Source: Acanthochlamys bracteata (Eukaryota; Streptophyta; Magnoliopsida; Pandanales; Velloziaceae). Taken from it: a stretch of 64,000 bases of DNA. The notes beneath the pieces were generated by a model. The model did no database searches and was not told where the DNA came from. It saw only the letters and a program-made list of their open reading frames with translations. The stretch lies in contig CM034127.1 in NCBI GenBank assembly GCA_019914995.1, forward strand, positions 4,836,001 to 4,900,000, written 5' to 3'. Positions 27,907-38,623 of this stretch are shown here, piece by piece. Positions within the stretch are counted from its first letter, which is position 1, and every line of letters begins with the position of its first letter. Position numbers and translations under genes: made by a program.

Positions 27907-28987
27907 TCATCTCCAGCAGATGTATGAATTAACAACTTCTGAATATTCTGGTACTTGCTGTGGCAAAGAACTTGAAAGATGTTGAAATGTGTCTTTTGAT
28001 GCATCTATGAGGCCATTATCTCCAGAACCAAGTCTAGCCATTCGAGGAGCCCTTGGAGTAGGAGGAAAGAAGCGTGACGTACGATCTTCATAAGTAAACA
28101 CATTATCACGGTTGTCCTGGCATAAAATTTAAATTTTAGAGTGTGAATCCAAAAAAGACATCATTTAACACTTACATCAAAAGTGAAAAGTTCAGAAGAT
28201 TACACATCTAAAAAAAAATTAGATCAGATGATGGCTAACACTGAAAAGCCACCCATGGCTACATGTACCCTCATATAGTTTCATCAACAATACTTAGTGC
28301 TTACTCTCTATACCTCCTTGTTCCTAGCACTTCAGTTCATTTGCCTTCATTTTGTTGTCATGATTATTTACAAGATAACTTGTTATGTTATCAAGTTCTT
28401 TAGCTTTTTAACTGTTCGAACAACATGGTTTAATAAAAATCTAGGGAGCTTTACTCAGCAAACAAAGATTTCCACCTTACATGGAAAAAAAAGAAGAGAA
28501 GACAGCTTATTTAAAATCTGTCAGATAGGTCATCGTTAAGAATGGATGCCTTTACTTAAGATAAATACTGATAATAAAGAGAAGGTGCAGAATTAAACAG
28601 AGGAATATATGAGGGAATAGCAATCTTACTAGGCATCTGCATTCAACTTCTTCAATCCGTTGAAATGAGTAAGTATATCACGCACATTCTTGTGAAGCTT
28701 CTCACTTAAGTCGCCGCTGATCTGCATTTAAGGAAGTTATATATACATGTAAAACTACATTTACGATCGTCCTATTCACAATGTTGGTAGATAGTATAAT
28801 CAGAGAAGCAGCAGAAAAGAAAAGATGAAAGATAATTATGCCGTGGCAACTATATATGATGTTGTTCCATATGTAAACAGCGTATAAACTCTCACCCTAT
28901 AGTCTACTAGATGCTTGCCCTAATCCTTGCTTAGACTTTCTGCACTCAATCAATTGCAAGATGTTGCCTCTGTTTGTTCCCAGCACC
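27907..28987 (-). pseudogene. Captured gene fragment of unknown identity inside the large CACTA element
   Basis: Three exon-like blocks lie on the minus strand. 28116-27907 follows an atgccag acceptor and encodes RTSRFFPPTPRAPRMARLGS and onward to a stop. 28721-28630 follows aaatgcag and encodes SGDLSEKLHKNVRDILTHFN plus GLKKLNADA, ending in a good donor. About 28982-28893 includes NRGNILQLIECRKSKQGLG, then a stop. The blocks read like coding sequence (no stops over 200 bases in the first, charged and patterned residues, splice borders) but do not join in one frame, so at least one break or a missing exon separates them. I do not recognise the source gene. Confidence 0.4.
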
Positions 28988-30217
28988 TGGTTGCAAAGAA
29001 AAATTTTATGATTTCAAATTAATACAAGCAAATATTATGTACTCATAAGAGTTCTTTCTAAATCAGGTTGCAATATCTAAACAAGACGAATTTCATACCA
29101 TCGAAATTGCTCAATTTTCACAGAGAAGTGAAATCTAATTGAAAGCCTTGAGAAGCCTTACATGTAGACAAAAATCACTGCACAGGACAACTTCAGCTAT
29201 GTTTTGAAATTTGTAAGCAAGTAATACTTCATGCCAATCTTCTAACGTGACTTGAACACCCAATTGAAGTTGTGACTGTTATCCCCTGGTTGTTTCAGGT
29301 GACTTAAATTACTGTAACTAGAGAAAATGAAACAAATGCAATAAAGAGGGTTGAGTCAAAATAACAATCCAGTTCAAGACATCTTAGCAAAAAATGGAAA
29401 CAGACCACACAACATCGAGAAACATAGCAGCACTGTGATTCTCTTGAAAAACCACTGAAACAAATATACAAGTTATGAATTTCTTTAGCTAATATGATTC
29501 ACATTAGAATTCTCAGAGTAGCAAGATCATATACTGTGAAAAACTGAAAAAACAATTGAAAGAAAATGATATGGAACTAATGAATAACACTGGAAAGAGC
29601 TTTCATCTTGACTAGAAACAAGCTTTCATCAGTCAAAACTATTTTCTTCGACTAAGGTAAGTATTATAAATTGGTCTACACACACGAATACTTTGTAACC
29701 ATGTATCTACTGTAAATTAAATTCCATGTGGTTTCTCTATCCCAAGGGGTTTCATGCGAATACTCCCAAGCCGGGGTGCCTAAGCCCCAAACGTTACTTT
29801 TCTATGTTCTCTCTTGAACTTGCAATAAACGCATGAATATTTTAAGTAAAATCAAAAGAAAAGAAATCTAAAACTTTAGCGATCTTAGATTCCGAAATAA
29901 ATAATACTGGACGCCTTTTCCTATAAAATAATTTTTGAGCAAGTTATAAACTAAAGCCGGAGGCCTGGCTTATCAATTGAAGGTCCACTTAAGCACCAAG
30001 TCCGCACTCGGCATCACATGCACTACTCCTAATTTATGCCCCTTCCCCACTTTCCCCTTCCCCTCAGTAATAGCTCTCCTACAACAAAACTAACCTTCAG
30101 TCTCTCTCGTTCCCTCTCATGTTTTCCTAACTTGCTCACTAGAAGAATTCATAGATATACAAGCCAAGATAAGTGCCGGGAAGTATAGATCGTACCTTTG
30201 GTAACGACAAATATGAC

Positions 30218-30560
30218 TTCTTCTCTCGACGGACGGTTTGAGTTAACGGTCCAGTGATAGTTGGTGCTGGGCCATTTTCTTCTGAACTTCAGCTTGCCTG
30301 CGAGATAACGGTGTGCCATTCGTCATACTGGATCGTGCTGACTGCATCGCGTCCCTATGGCAGCACCACACTTATGACCATCTCAAGCTGCACCTTCCCA
30401 AGCAGTTCTGTCAGCTACCACTCCTCCCTTTCCCTGCTGATTACCCAGAGTACCCATCAAAGAAGTAATTCATTGACTATCTTGAGAACTACGCTCGACA
30501 CTTTGGTATCAACCCACGGCTCAACGAGACTGTGCAGTCTGCTTGCAAATCAAGAAGCAC
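30218..30560 (+). pseudogene. YUC: Broken fragment of a YUCCA flavin monooxygenase gene inside the large CACTA element
   Basis: YUCCA enzymes convert indole-3-pyruvate to the auxin indole-3-acetic acid. The fragment shows the family's N-terminal part: VNGPVIVGAGP (start of the FAD-binding GxGxxG), then [62 protein letters not shown] and NETVQSA. It is disabled by a frameshift after the first motif (the Gly-rich loop is altered), a TGA just before VNGP where the family usually has Trp, and a TAA at 30466-30468 just before FIDYLENY. Homology stops after VQSA, so the NADPH-binding half is absent. It covers roughly the first quarter of a normal ~400-residue protein and cannot make enzyme. Confidence 0.85.
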
Positions 30561-31734
30561 AGAAGATAGCCTAGAGAAAAATCACTCTGCCAACATATAC
30601 AGCCTGACAAGAATACTCCTATCGATTGATCCTTTAACCAGATCCAATTTCTCTGTTCAAGTGATCCACAAACATCCACTTTGCACTATCTGCATCTGTA
30701 GTTGGAGGTGGCCTGCTCAAGCTTGCAATAATTTTTACAAAGTTACGATAAATTTTTTTTTTGGACATGTAATAAGCTAAGAAAAATCTTAGAATACGTA
30801 TTCAAGAATTAAGTTCAACCATATTCAAGAAATTATAAAAGCATAACATGTCCCTCTATTCGAACTAAGCATTAACAACCATATTCAAGAATTAAGTTCT
30901 ACTAGTAAATTATTTAAAAAACACCATTCAAAAGAGCTCTCAATGCAAAGTCATAGCAGCACAGAAACTAAAAAGGATATAAGTAAAATGTTGGTCTAGA
31001 GAAATTTTATTCCTCACTTCCCCAAGACTTTTGGGATTGTGCTTGCATGATGGAAATGATAACCTCCTATGGAAGTAACAAAAGGTTACTCAATTTTATA
31101 TAGCTAAAGAACCAGGAATACAAAGACCAGCAGCTCATAGTAAGTGCTCTGTCCATCTCATATAAGAAATTAGCCTCTGTTTGGCGTACCTAAAGTATTT
31201 CAAGTATTTCCAGTGCCACCATACATTGCAATAGAAGAGGCCTCTGTTTGAAAAAGGGAAGTAGAAGAGGCATGCCACCATACATTACAATAATGCATTA
31301 CAATAGTAGAAACTCTGTCTTGCATGCTAATTGAAATCTTGTCTCTTTAAAAAATTATAGTCTCTCTTCCAGAAATAGTATTGAGAAGAGCATAAAAGAA
31401 AATGATAATAGATAGTCTCAGTAAGTCTTATTCAGGTTATAAATCACTACTGACTCAAATTCATAGGATCAACTAAATTGCAAGCATATAACAAAAATAT
31501 AATTAACCAATAAACTTCAATAGATGACATAAGTTGTACAAATCAAGCCTTGATCGATCAATCAATGAATCAACGAAGGGAGGGAGAAGCAGGACCTGTG
31601 GGCCATCGTGATGCTAGCTCGTCACTAGAAGCAGGACCTCCTTCTAGTTCATCCACCTGGCTGCTCTTCAAAAGAGCATTTACTGCAAGATGATGGGTCT
31701 GACAATTTCTTTTAACATTGGCATGTCATTCAGG

Positions 31735-32003
31735 GGATGTTTGGGATTGCTTATGAAATGGAGCTTTTGTGAAATGGAGGATATTTTTGTTCTTTTTGAA
31801 AAATGAGTTCTATTTTTTTTACTTCAAAAAAAATAATAAAAATATGTAATAAAAAGATCTCACTTCGTAGAATTTTTCTACACTTTCTAAATTTTTAAAT
31901 AAATTTTTTATATACTTATAAAATATGTATTGAAAAACGTGAAATGGAGAAAAGTTGAGAAAAACTGATAAGCTGCTTATGAAACGGAGAACCAAACGCC
32001 CCC
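31735..32003. mobile_element. MITE-like insertion nested in the large CACTA element
   Basis: Imperfect inverted ends: left ggatgtttgggattgcttatg, right ending gagaaccaaacgccccc, whose complement is gggggcgtttggttctc. The direct repeat tcagg flanks the element (31730-31734 and 32004-32008). The ~200-base core is AT-rich. The end motif is shared with other AT-rich blocks in the window. It has no coding capacity. Confidence 0.55.
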
Positions 32004-32459
32004 TCAGGCTGATATGGAATTGTTAAGTACTTTTTAATAAAAAGAGTAAATATGCACATATTTCTATATTGTAAAAATAACACAAACATTGAAATCTAAC
32101 CTTAAATTCTACTGCTACTCTCCTATATGCCCCTGGATATGTCAAAGTTGGCTGATTTACTTGTTATGATTTTCCCGAGGTCCTTGCTTGTTAGTAGAAG
32201 CATATATATGAAAAAAGAAACAAGTAAAACGATGTGAAATAAGAATTTGTATAATGACATTGTTACTCCTAATAAACTTAAAAGATGAGTTTCTTACTTC
32301 ATCAACAAAGCACGTTTCATCATCGGAAAGCCTCCCAAGTCAGGAATACATCAGCAGTAAAGAGAAGCCAACCAAGCTCAAAATTGCCCAACGGAACCTG
32401 TTTAACAGAAACATGTCATATTACAAAGACAAATAATTGATATTACAGTTAAAAAAGAT

Positions 32460-32871
32460 TTAGACATGCTTGAAAAGCATAACATGAGCATATCTGGAAA
32501 GTAATACTCTTTCATTAAACCATTGGATTGATGCTGCACTTCGTTGCCTGCCAATTTTTCCAACAGTTACTTGCCATCCAAGAGCCTAAATTATTAGCAA
32601 GTAACATCAAAAGAATAAAATATTCTAAATAACTCATCCCATAATTAAGTAAACTTTCCATACATTGAAAAAGTTGGACAGAAAAAATTGTCAATATAAC
32701 CTGGTACTTGCTGTCTCGAGCATTGCAATGTATGTTGATGCATGAAAAATCATCCAAGATACGTACGCCTGATTTCAATGTCTGAATGTTGGGGCATTCT
32801 ACAACAGCGACAGCAGGTCCAGGAGCAATGTAGTCCAAAGCAAAAAGGTCCAATGCACGAAAAATCTTCAC
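32460..32871 (-). pseudogene. Captured two-exon gene fragment of unknown identity inside the large CACTA element
   Basis: On the minus strand, exon 32871-32701 starts with an ATG, encodes IAPGPAVAVVECPNIQTLKS and then GVRILDD...CNARDSKYQ, and ends at a donor (cag|gttata). Exon 32585-32460 follows an acceptor (aatttag|gct), encodes ALGWQVTVGKIGRQRSAAS and onward, and stops at 32460-32462. The join keeps frame, giving a possible 98-residue protein without a stop. The residue pattern looks like a conserved protein interior, not random sequence, so I take it as a captured piece of a larger gene. I cannot name the family. Whether it is expressed is unknown. Confidence 0.45.
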
Positions 32872-33574
32872 TTGTAAAAAGGTTGCTCAATAATATGAAG
32901 TCCATGGCAAAACTAAATTAAAAGATTAGTCACCTATAGTCGATCAATGTCCTCTGTAGAAGTTTTTCACCAGCTTCCGCTCCTTCCACATAGAAATTTT
33001 TTTTGCAAGAGATAGCAAGATATATTTCATTTCTAATCTAGATTTTAGACATCAAGAATCTTTACCAAAAACATATCAACATTCTGTTTTCAAATTTTAA
33101 GTATGAATGTTACACAAAATTGAACTTCTAGTTTCAACAATAATACAAATTGAAAAGCAACAAGCTCATCATTTCATTAATAACATTCAAATAGCAATAA
33201 TTTTTTAATTTCTAACAACATTCAAAGCTTTGTAGCGTTGCAAAGGGATCATAAATTAGAGGGATATCCCTTCAAGGCTTCAGCTGTGTGGAAAGGTAAA
33301 AAAACACATTCAATTCAAGACTTCAACTCTGTCAGGCAGTCAGTAAGCTCCTGCACTACTACTTGTGCAATGTTAATTTATGACGCTCAAGTGGATTGCA
33401 TAAAAAATCCAATACAATAAAAAAGATAGTCATCCAAACAAATAACAAAAGTTGTAACAATCCAGTTTGTAAAAGAAAATTTAATTATGTTATAACATGC
33501 ATGAAACAAAAGGTTCTGTTTATCGCTTCTGTTTTGTAAAGAAAAATCAATTCTGTTTTGTTTGCCAGCAATTC

Positions 33575-34060
33575 AGTGACATACTAGTGCTTATTCTATG
33601 TAAATAGTATTCCACATAAAAGGAAATTCTATATTGGCAATAAGAAAAAATATTTCACATACAAGTGACATACTAGTGCTTATAATAAATCAGAAATAGT
33701 ACAAGAAATCCTATACTGCAGCAAGAAAAATATTCCACATACAAGAATGTCATAGTAGTGCTTATACTAGATAAAAAACAATACATAAAATCCTATGATG
33801 GTAGTAAAAAAAGAATTTCACAAAGTTTGCTACACTAGTGCTTATACTACATAAAAAAAAAAATCCAGAAAATCTTATGCTGGCAGCAAGAAACAAAATT
33901 TCACAAAGTCTGCCAATTTGGTGCTTATACTAGATAAAAAAAATATTCAAAAAATCCTAACATATGCTGGCAGCAAGAAAAAAATACCACATGCAAGACT
34001 GCCATACTAGTGCTTATACCAGATAAAAAAAATTCTTGTACCAGAAAAAAAAATCCAAAC
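33575..34060. repeat. Minisatellite, six imperfect copies of an 81-89 bp unit
   Basis: A unit containing catactagtgcttatactagataaaa, then aaatcctatgctggcagcaag, then a ttccacatacaag- or ttcacaaagtctg-type stretch recurs. The core actagtgctta is found near 33583, 33672, 33753, 33834, 33917 and 34006, a period of 81-89 bases. Copies differ by point changes and A-run length. The array lies inside the large CACTA element, near its right end. Confidence 0.8.
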
Positions 34061-34321
34061 ATTCTTTTGTAATTCTAATATGCATTGTTTTCTTTTCTAT
34101 AGTTTGAAGAACGAATATCAAAGCAAAAATAAAAAAATAAAATAAAATCTTTTCTGTCTTATGTTCGCTCCTACAGAGCCTTACTCAACTCTTTTCCATT
34201 GATGGATGGATTAACTAATCAATCAATACCAGTGATATTAGAAACTCCACAATAACTAATGTATCAACTGAGTTGTAGCAAAAAAATACCCAGTGACTGC
34301 TAGAAAAATTGGAGAACGTAC

Positions 34322-34510
34322 CGGAGGGAAGCTCGCCAGCAAACAAGCGCCGAACAGGATCAGACCGGCTGGCGAGTCGGAGCAGCTCGGTCTCACACCG
34401 GCAGAATGAGAACTTCCGAAATTTCTTCTCTTAGCGTCGGATGGAAGCAAATCCGGCGAGATGAAGCGTGATTTCTCAAGTAGATCACCGATCAGCGGCA
34501 AGGGAACGGC
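34322..34510 (-). other. GC-rich first-exon-like block at the right end of the large CACTA element
   Basis: Next to the right subterminal repeats there is a GC-rich block with an ATG (34501) and an open minus-strand frame beginning MPLIGDLLEKSRFISPDL. It ends in a strong donor (ccg|gtacgttc) at 34322. Its position mirrors the GC-rich block at the left end of the small CACTA element. This could be the promoter-proximal exon from which the captured minus-strand fragments at 32460-32871 and 27907-28987 would be transcribed. That role is inference. Confidence 0.35.
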
Positions 34511-34569
34511 TCCGGCGAAGACCTAACTAAGCCAGCGTGGGAAGGAAATGAACCCGATCGGATTCATTA

Positions 34570-34800
34570 AGATATTTTGCCGACTGCAAAGCTTTCCAGT
34601 CGGTAATTTTACCGACCGAATACTTACTCAATCGGTATTTTATCAAAACATTTACCGACTGACTTAGAATTAGTCGGTATGTTCATAAAATACCGACCAA
34701 GTAACTATGTAGTCGGTAAATTAATATGATTTGTCGAGTGATTTTTTTTAGTTGGTATTCTACAAAGTTCGGTAATTTTTAGTTGGTAATTATCTTTTTT
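34570..34800. repeat. Right subterminal repeat array of the large CACTA element
   Basis: The taccgactg / cagtcggta motif found at the left end recurs here in both orientations (for example 34596-34605, 34647-34656, 34670-34679, 34710-34719). It ends next to the inverted repeat. It shows that 26876 and 34809 are two ends of one element. Confidence 0.75.
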
Positions 34801-34809
34801 GTAGTAGTA

Positions 34810-34870
34810 GTTTGATTCATTTTTTCTTCGGCTTCGAGAATGAACAAAGAAAGAAGCATTGAATATTATG
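34810..34870 (-). pseudogene. Relict 5' end of a gene B copy, part 2 (beyond the CACTA insertion)
   Basis: From 34810 the sequence gtttgattcattttttcttcg and then gaacaaagaaagaagcattgaatatt matches the leader of gene B at about 10095-10150 (gtttgattttttttttggttcgg, gaaagaaagaaagaagcattaaatattt). It continues exactly where the match at 26875 was cut. Homology ends by about 34870. Confidence 0.7.
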
Positions 34871-36055
34871 ACTTGGAAACAACCAATGAGGTAATTGTGT
34901 TAAAGACTCTCTTAACCAACTTAATCCAACAATTAGTAGGTAAATTTTTAGATCTAGTGGATGTTTGGAAGAGCTAAACATTTTCTTTTCACTACAATTT
35001 TTTTTTACGTTTTTCAATAAAACTTCTAAAGTATTCTACAATTTTTTTTTTTAAATTTAAAAAGTACAAAAAAATTCTACATCAAGAATGATTTATATAT
35101 CTTATGCGTGACTATATTAGTATGTCTTAAAAAATGATTATATAATGATATGATACGTATTGATAAATAATTTACAAGCTTCATAAATCACCGTATATGT
35201 TTATACATACTATTTTCTATTTAATTGTGTGTGAACACCCGCACTATACAAAGACAAATAGAAGGTCAGAGGATGAGTTAGGATCTCAGTGGGTATTTAG
35301 TGGTACTACTATGTTAAATAAAGTTGAAGAACGATGTAATGAGGCTCATGTTATAGTATCAACTTGTTAAGTACTGGATTGTTATAAGACAATTTAAGAC
35401 TAGACAAGTTATTGCTTTGATATTTTTGTATCTGCTACATGTAAAAATTAGCAGTATAACTATTAGATAATGCATTGATAACCTAAAATGCTTATTTTGC
35501 TACTTTCAATTTACTGAAACTAGGCTCATTCTTTTTATTCTTTTTCAGCCTCTCCCAGATATTATAAAATTGTGAGAGTGGAACACGAGTAGCACGACAG
35601 ACCAGATTCGCGAGTTGAGAGTATACTTCGTATATCCGTTAATTCATTTAGATAGCTCTATAACTTTAAGGTATTTGTACTCATTATGTTATTTTGCATT
35701 GTATATGAGTGGTTGTATATTTGTTTTACAGTCATATTAGATATTGTCATATATCGGTAGCCATAGTTATAAAATTAGTGTAAATTGATGATTTTTTTGT
35801 CCTTCACTTTTTTCAGAATCGGAATAAGGTCTAGACACAATGGTAGAGGCAGAATAAAGATTAGAGATAAATGCAAAGAGTACATTACTGTAGGAGTTAT
35901 AGACAACACCATTTTGCATCTCACCCTCTCTCGTGATTGCAAAGTCATCTTGAGAGGAATTGCCCTTACGCCGTAATTCTAATCGGACATGGTGGTGCAC
36001 TTCCACTCATACCAGCCCTTCTAGTACCTGCACCAACTATTGTATAACCTAGAGC

Positions 36056-36540
36056 TAGGGGTGGCAATTCGGGTTCTTGGGTCGGTTCCGGGTCGACCCA
36101 TATAATAACCAGGTCAAAATTATTCAATCTTAATCCGACCAATTTATTTATATGGGTCAAAATTATCAACCCTAACCCAACCTATTTATAACCGGATCAA
36201 ACTCGGGTCGACCCATTTAATAATTAAAATTATTAAAATAAAAATAATAAATATTAATTTTTAATAATAATATATAAAAATAAGATAAATTAAAATATAT
36301 ATATGTATACAAATTAAATTCAAATTTTTTGCTATTATTTTCTAATTATTAAGTAATATATATTATATAAATAGTTAAACGGATTAAACGGGTCAATCTC
36401 GGGTCAACCCGAACCGAACTCGTTTAAAATTTTTGGTCATTTTCAAGTCGACCTGAAATCGATCCGAACCCGGTTAAGGGTTGACCCGAACCTGACTTTT
36501 TCGGATCGGTTTCGGGTCAAGTCAAAATTTGCCACCCCTA
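36056..36540. mobile_element. hAT-like MITE with TAGGGGTGGCAA ends, nested in the Gypsy remnant
   Basis: The left end is taggggtggcaattcgggt and the right end gtcaaaatttgccacccct plus a, an exact 12-base inverted repeat. Inside the ends are many gggtcgacccgaacc-type direct and inverted repeats, with an AT-rich core. The flanking 8-mers cctagagc and tctatcgc agree at five of eight positions, so the expected 8-bp hAT duplication is only partly visible. It is non-coding. Confidence 0.65.
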
Positions 36541-37934
36541 TCTATCGCCCAACATCTACCTCTTAGAGGTAAACGTGAATAGATGGTCGACGACAACATT
36601 GCCATAGGAGTAAATCGTGGAGTCTATGAGGATACATTATTCCGATATAGATAGTTAGTACACTTATTGTTGCCCCGTCAGTGCTTGCCACATTGTGCGT
36701 TATCGCTCGTAAGGACCAGACTTCAAATACTATTGTAACAAGTTTACCTTTTTATTCGTGCATTGTAGAATTGATACTCTCTATACCGAAAGCATACTCT
36801 ATTTCTATATTTCTTTTGTAAGTATAGCGGTTAGACTAGAGTTGAACTGGTAGATTTTAGGAATTCATGTTTTGTCATTTCATGCGTTATGATGATTGGT
36901 GGAGAGAGGTGAACGCAATGTTTGATTCTGGCTCGACACACTTTATGTTTCGAGTGATTTCGCCTCTTGGATTTGTGCTATCCCAGAACCATTAGTTGAA
37001 CCTTCTGTAGTGTCAACGCTGATGAATAACGTATTCTAGATGAAGTCTATGCTTAATGTATCTGTGATTGAGATTAAGGGTCGCGAGAAAGATGGATCAC
37101 TTAGGCGAATTCTGGTTGTGATGGATTTAGATGAAGAATGTTTGAGCATAAGAATATGGATCACTTAGGTTGTGCATTGACTACAAACAATACATGTATG
37201 GAGAGTCTTGTAAGTTTATATTAGCTATAAGAGCTTAAAGTATATATTTGATAGAAAATAGTTAAATCTGAGGCAGAGGTGCTGGTTGGAGCTGTTGAAG
37301 GATTATGATTGCATGATCTTTTATCATTCTAAAAAGACGAATGTGGTAGTAGATGCCCTAAGTCGCAAGTTAGTGGGAAAATTCGCACATCTTATCGCAA
37401 CACCTCAACTATTAGCTTGTGGTTTGAATTTGCTTCAGTCGAGTGGCTTGAGATCAAAGATGAGGCCTAGGGCTAGGTTATCCATTTGATGGTACATTCT
37501 ATTTTGAGAGATATAATCATGGCTGGGTAGAAACTAAACCAACAGTTGACCAAATTAGTGGACCAAGTTAAAGCTTGTGTTGTCAAGGAATTTTCTGTTA
37601 ATACTGTTAGAATTGTTTGGTGTGGCTTTAAGCTATGCGTTCCCGACGTTGACAATCTACCCGTGAGATTCAAGAGAAGGCACATAAATTAGTATATTCA
37701 ATCTATCTGGGTTTATGAAGATGTATCATGACCTAAAATAATTATATTGATGGAGTGGTTTGAAGAGGGTTGTTGCTGACTTCGTCTTTTGTTGTCTCAC
37801 TTGATAATTTGTAAAGACAGAATATAGAAGGCCCGAAGGATTGCTACAGTCGTTACCTGTTCGTGAGTGGAAGTGGAATTATGTATGTGTGGATTTTGTA
37901 ACGGGATTATCTCGAACTTCATAAGGTTATGACT

Positions 37935-38623
37935 ATGGTTGTTAAAATCCCGATTAAATTTTAAAATCTTATGATTTTACGATTTTACATCAACAAAACG
38001 ATCATACTTGATATAAGATTCCGATTTTACTTCTAATCTGTAAGATCCCGATTTTAATTTTAAAATCTTTAAGATTTCGATTTTACTTGCGATCTTACGA
38101 TTTCAGCTAAAGAAGATCAATCGTTCGTTTGTAGCGGATGCAGTTGTGCTTAGATTATTTTGTGAGAGATTTATTGTGGGAGCAAAATATTTTCTATATT
38201 GTGGTATTTTAGAATATGTTTTTTCTCTTTACTTTAATACGATAAAGACGATTGCTTAACGCTTAATTAATTGATTATATAAAAAATTAGATTTTTTAAA
38301 TATGGATATAAATGTATATTTATTAAATAATAACATAATCTGTAAAGATATTATGATAATAAGCTAAATGAATATAAAAAATTATTTAAAATATAGTTTA
38401 TTTGAATCACAAATATGAAAATTATTAATTTATTATATTAAGATAAAATATAAAAAAAACTATATTTTTAATTTTTAGTAATTTTAATAAGTACTATCTA
38501 AATATTTAAAAATATTAAATAATTTTATAAAAAATTATCGATAAGATCTTACTTAAATTTCGATTTTACGGTCCTGCACAAGCGAAACGATCATATATAA
38601 AATTTCTATTCTGACAACCTTGA
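37935..38623. mobile_element. hAT-like non-autonomous element (689 bp) inserted in the Gypsy integrase, 8-bp duplication TTATGACT
   Basis: The exact 8-base repeat ttatgact occurs just outside both ends (37927-37934 and 38624-38631). The ends are atggttgttaaaat and the complement of attctgacaaccttga, an imperfect inverted repeat centred on ggttgt. The interior repeats cgattttac motifs in both orientations and has an AT-rich core with no coding. It splits the integrase of the Gypsy remnant between the TGL..RTS..GYD-type motif and VDKLIKSAHF, so it landed after the retroelement. Confidence 0.75.

Larger units (their letters stand above)
26876..34809. mobile_element. Large non-autonomous CACTA element (7.9 kb) carrying host-gene fragments
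   Basis: The left end is cactactacatttaac. The right end is tttttgtagtagta, a match to the inverted repeat except for the last base. GTT flanks both ends (26873-26875 and 34810-34812), and removing one copy plus the element restores the ggtaggtttgatt sequence seen in gene B (about 10090-10102), which confirms the borders. Subterminal accgactg/cagtcggta motifs are dense at 26880-27380 and 34570-34800. No transposase domain was found. Instead the element contains exon-like fragments of at least three unrelated genes, a minisatellite and a nested MITE. It looks like a Pack-type CACTA that picked up host sequence. Confidence 0.88.
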
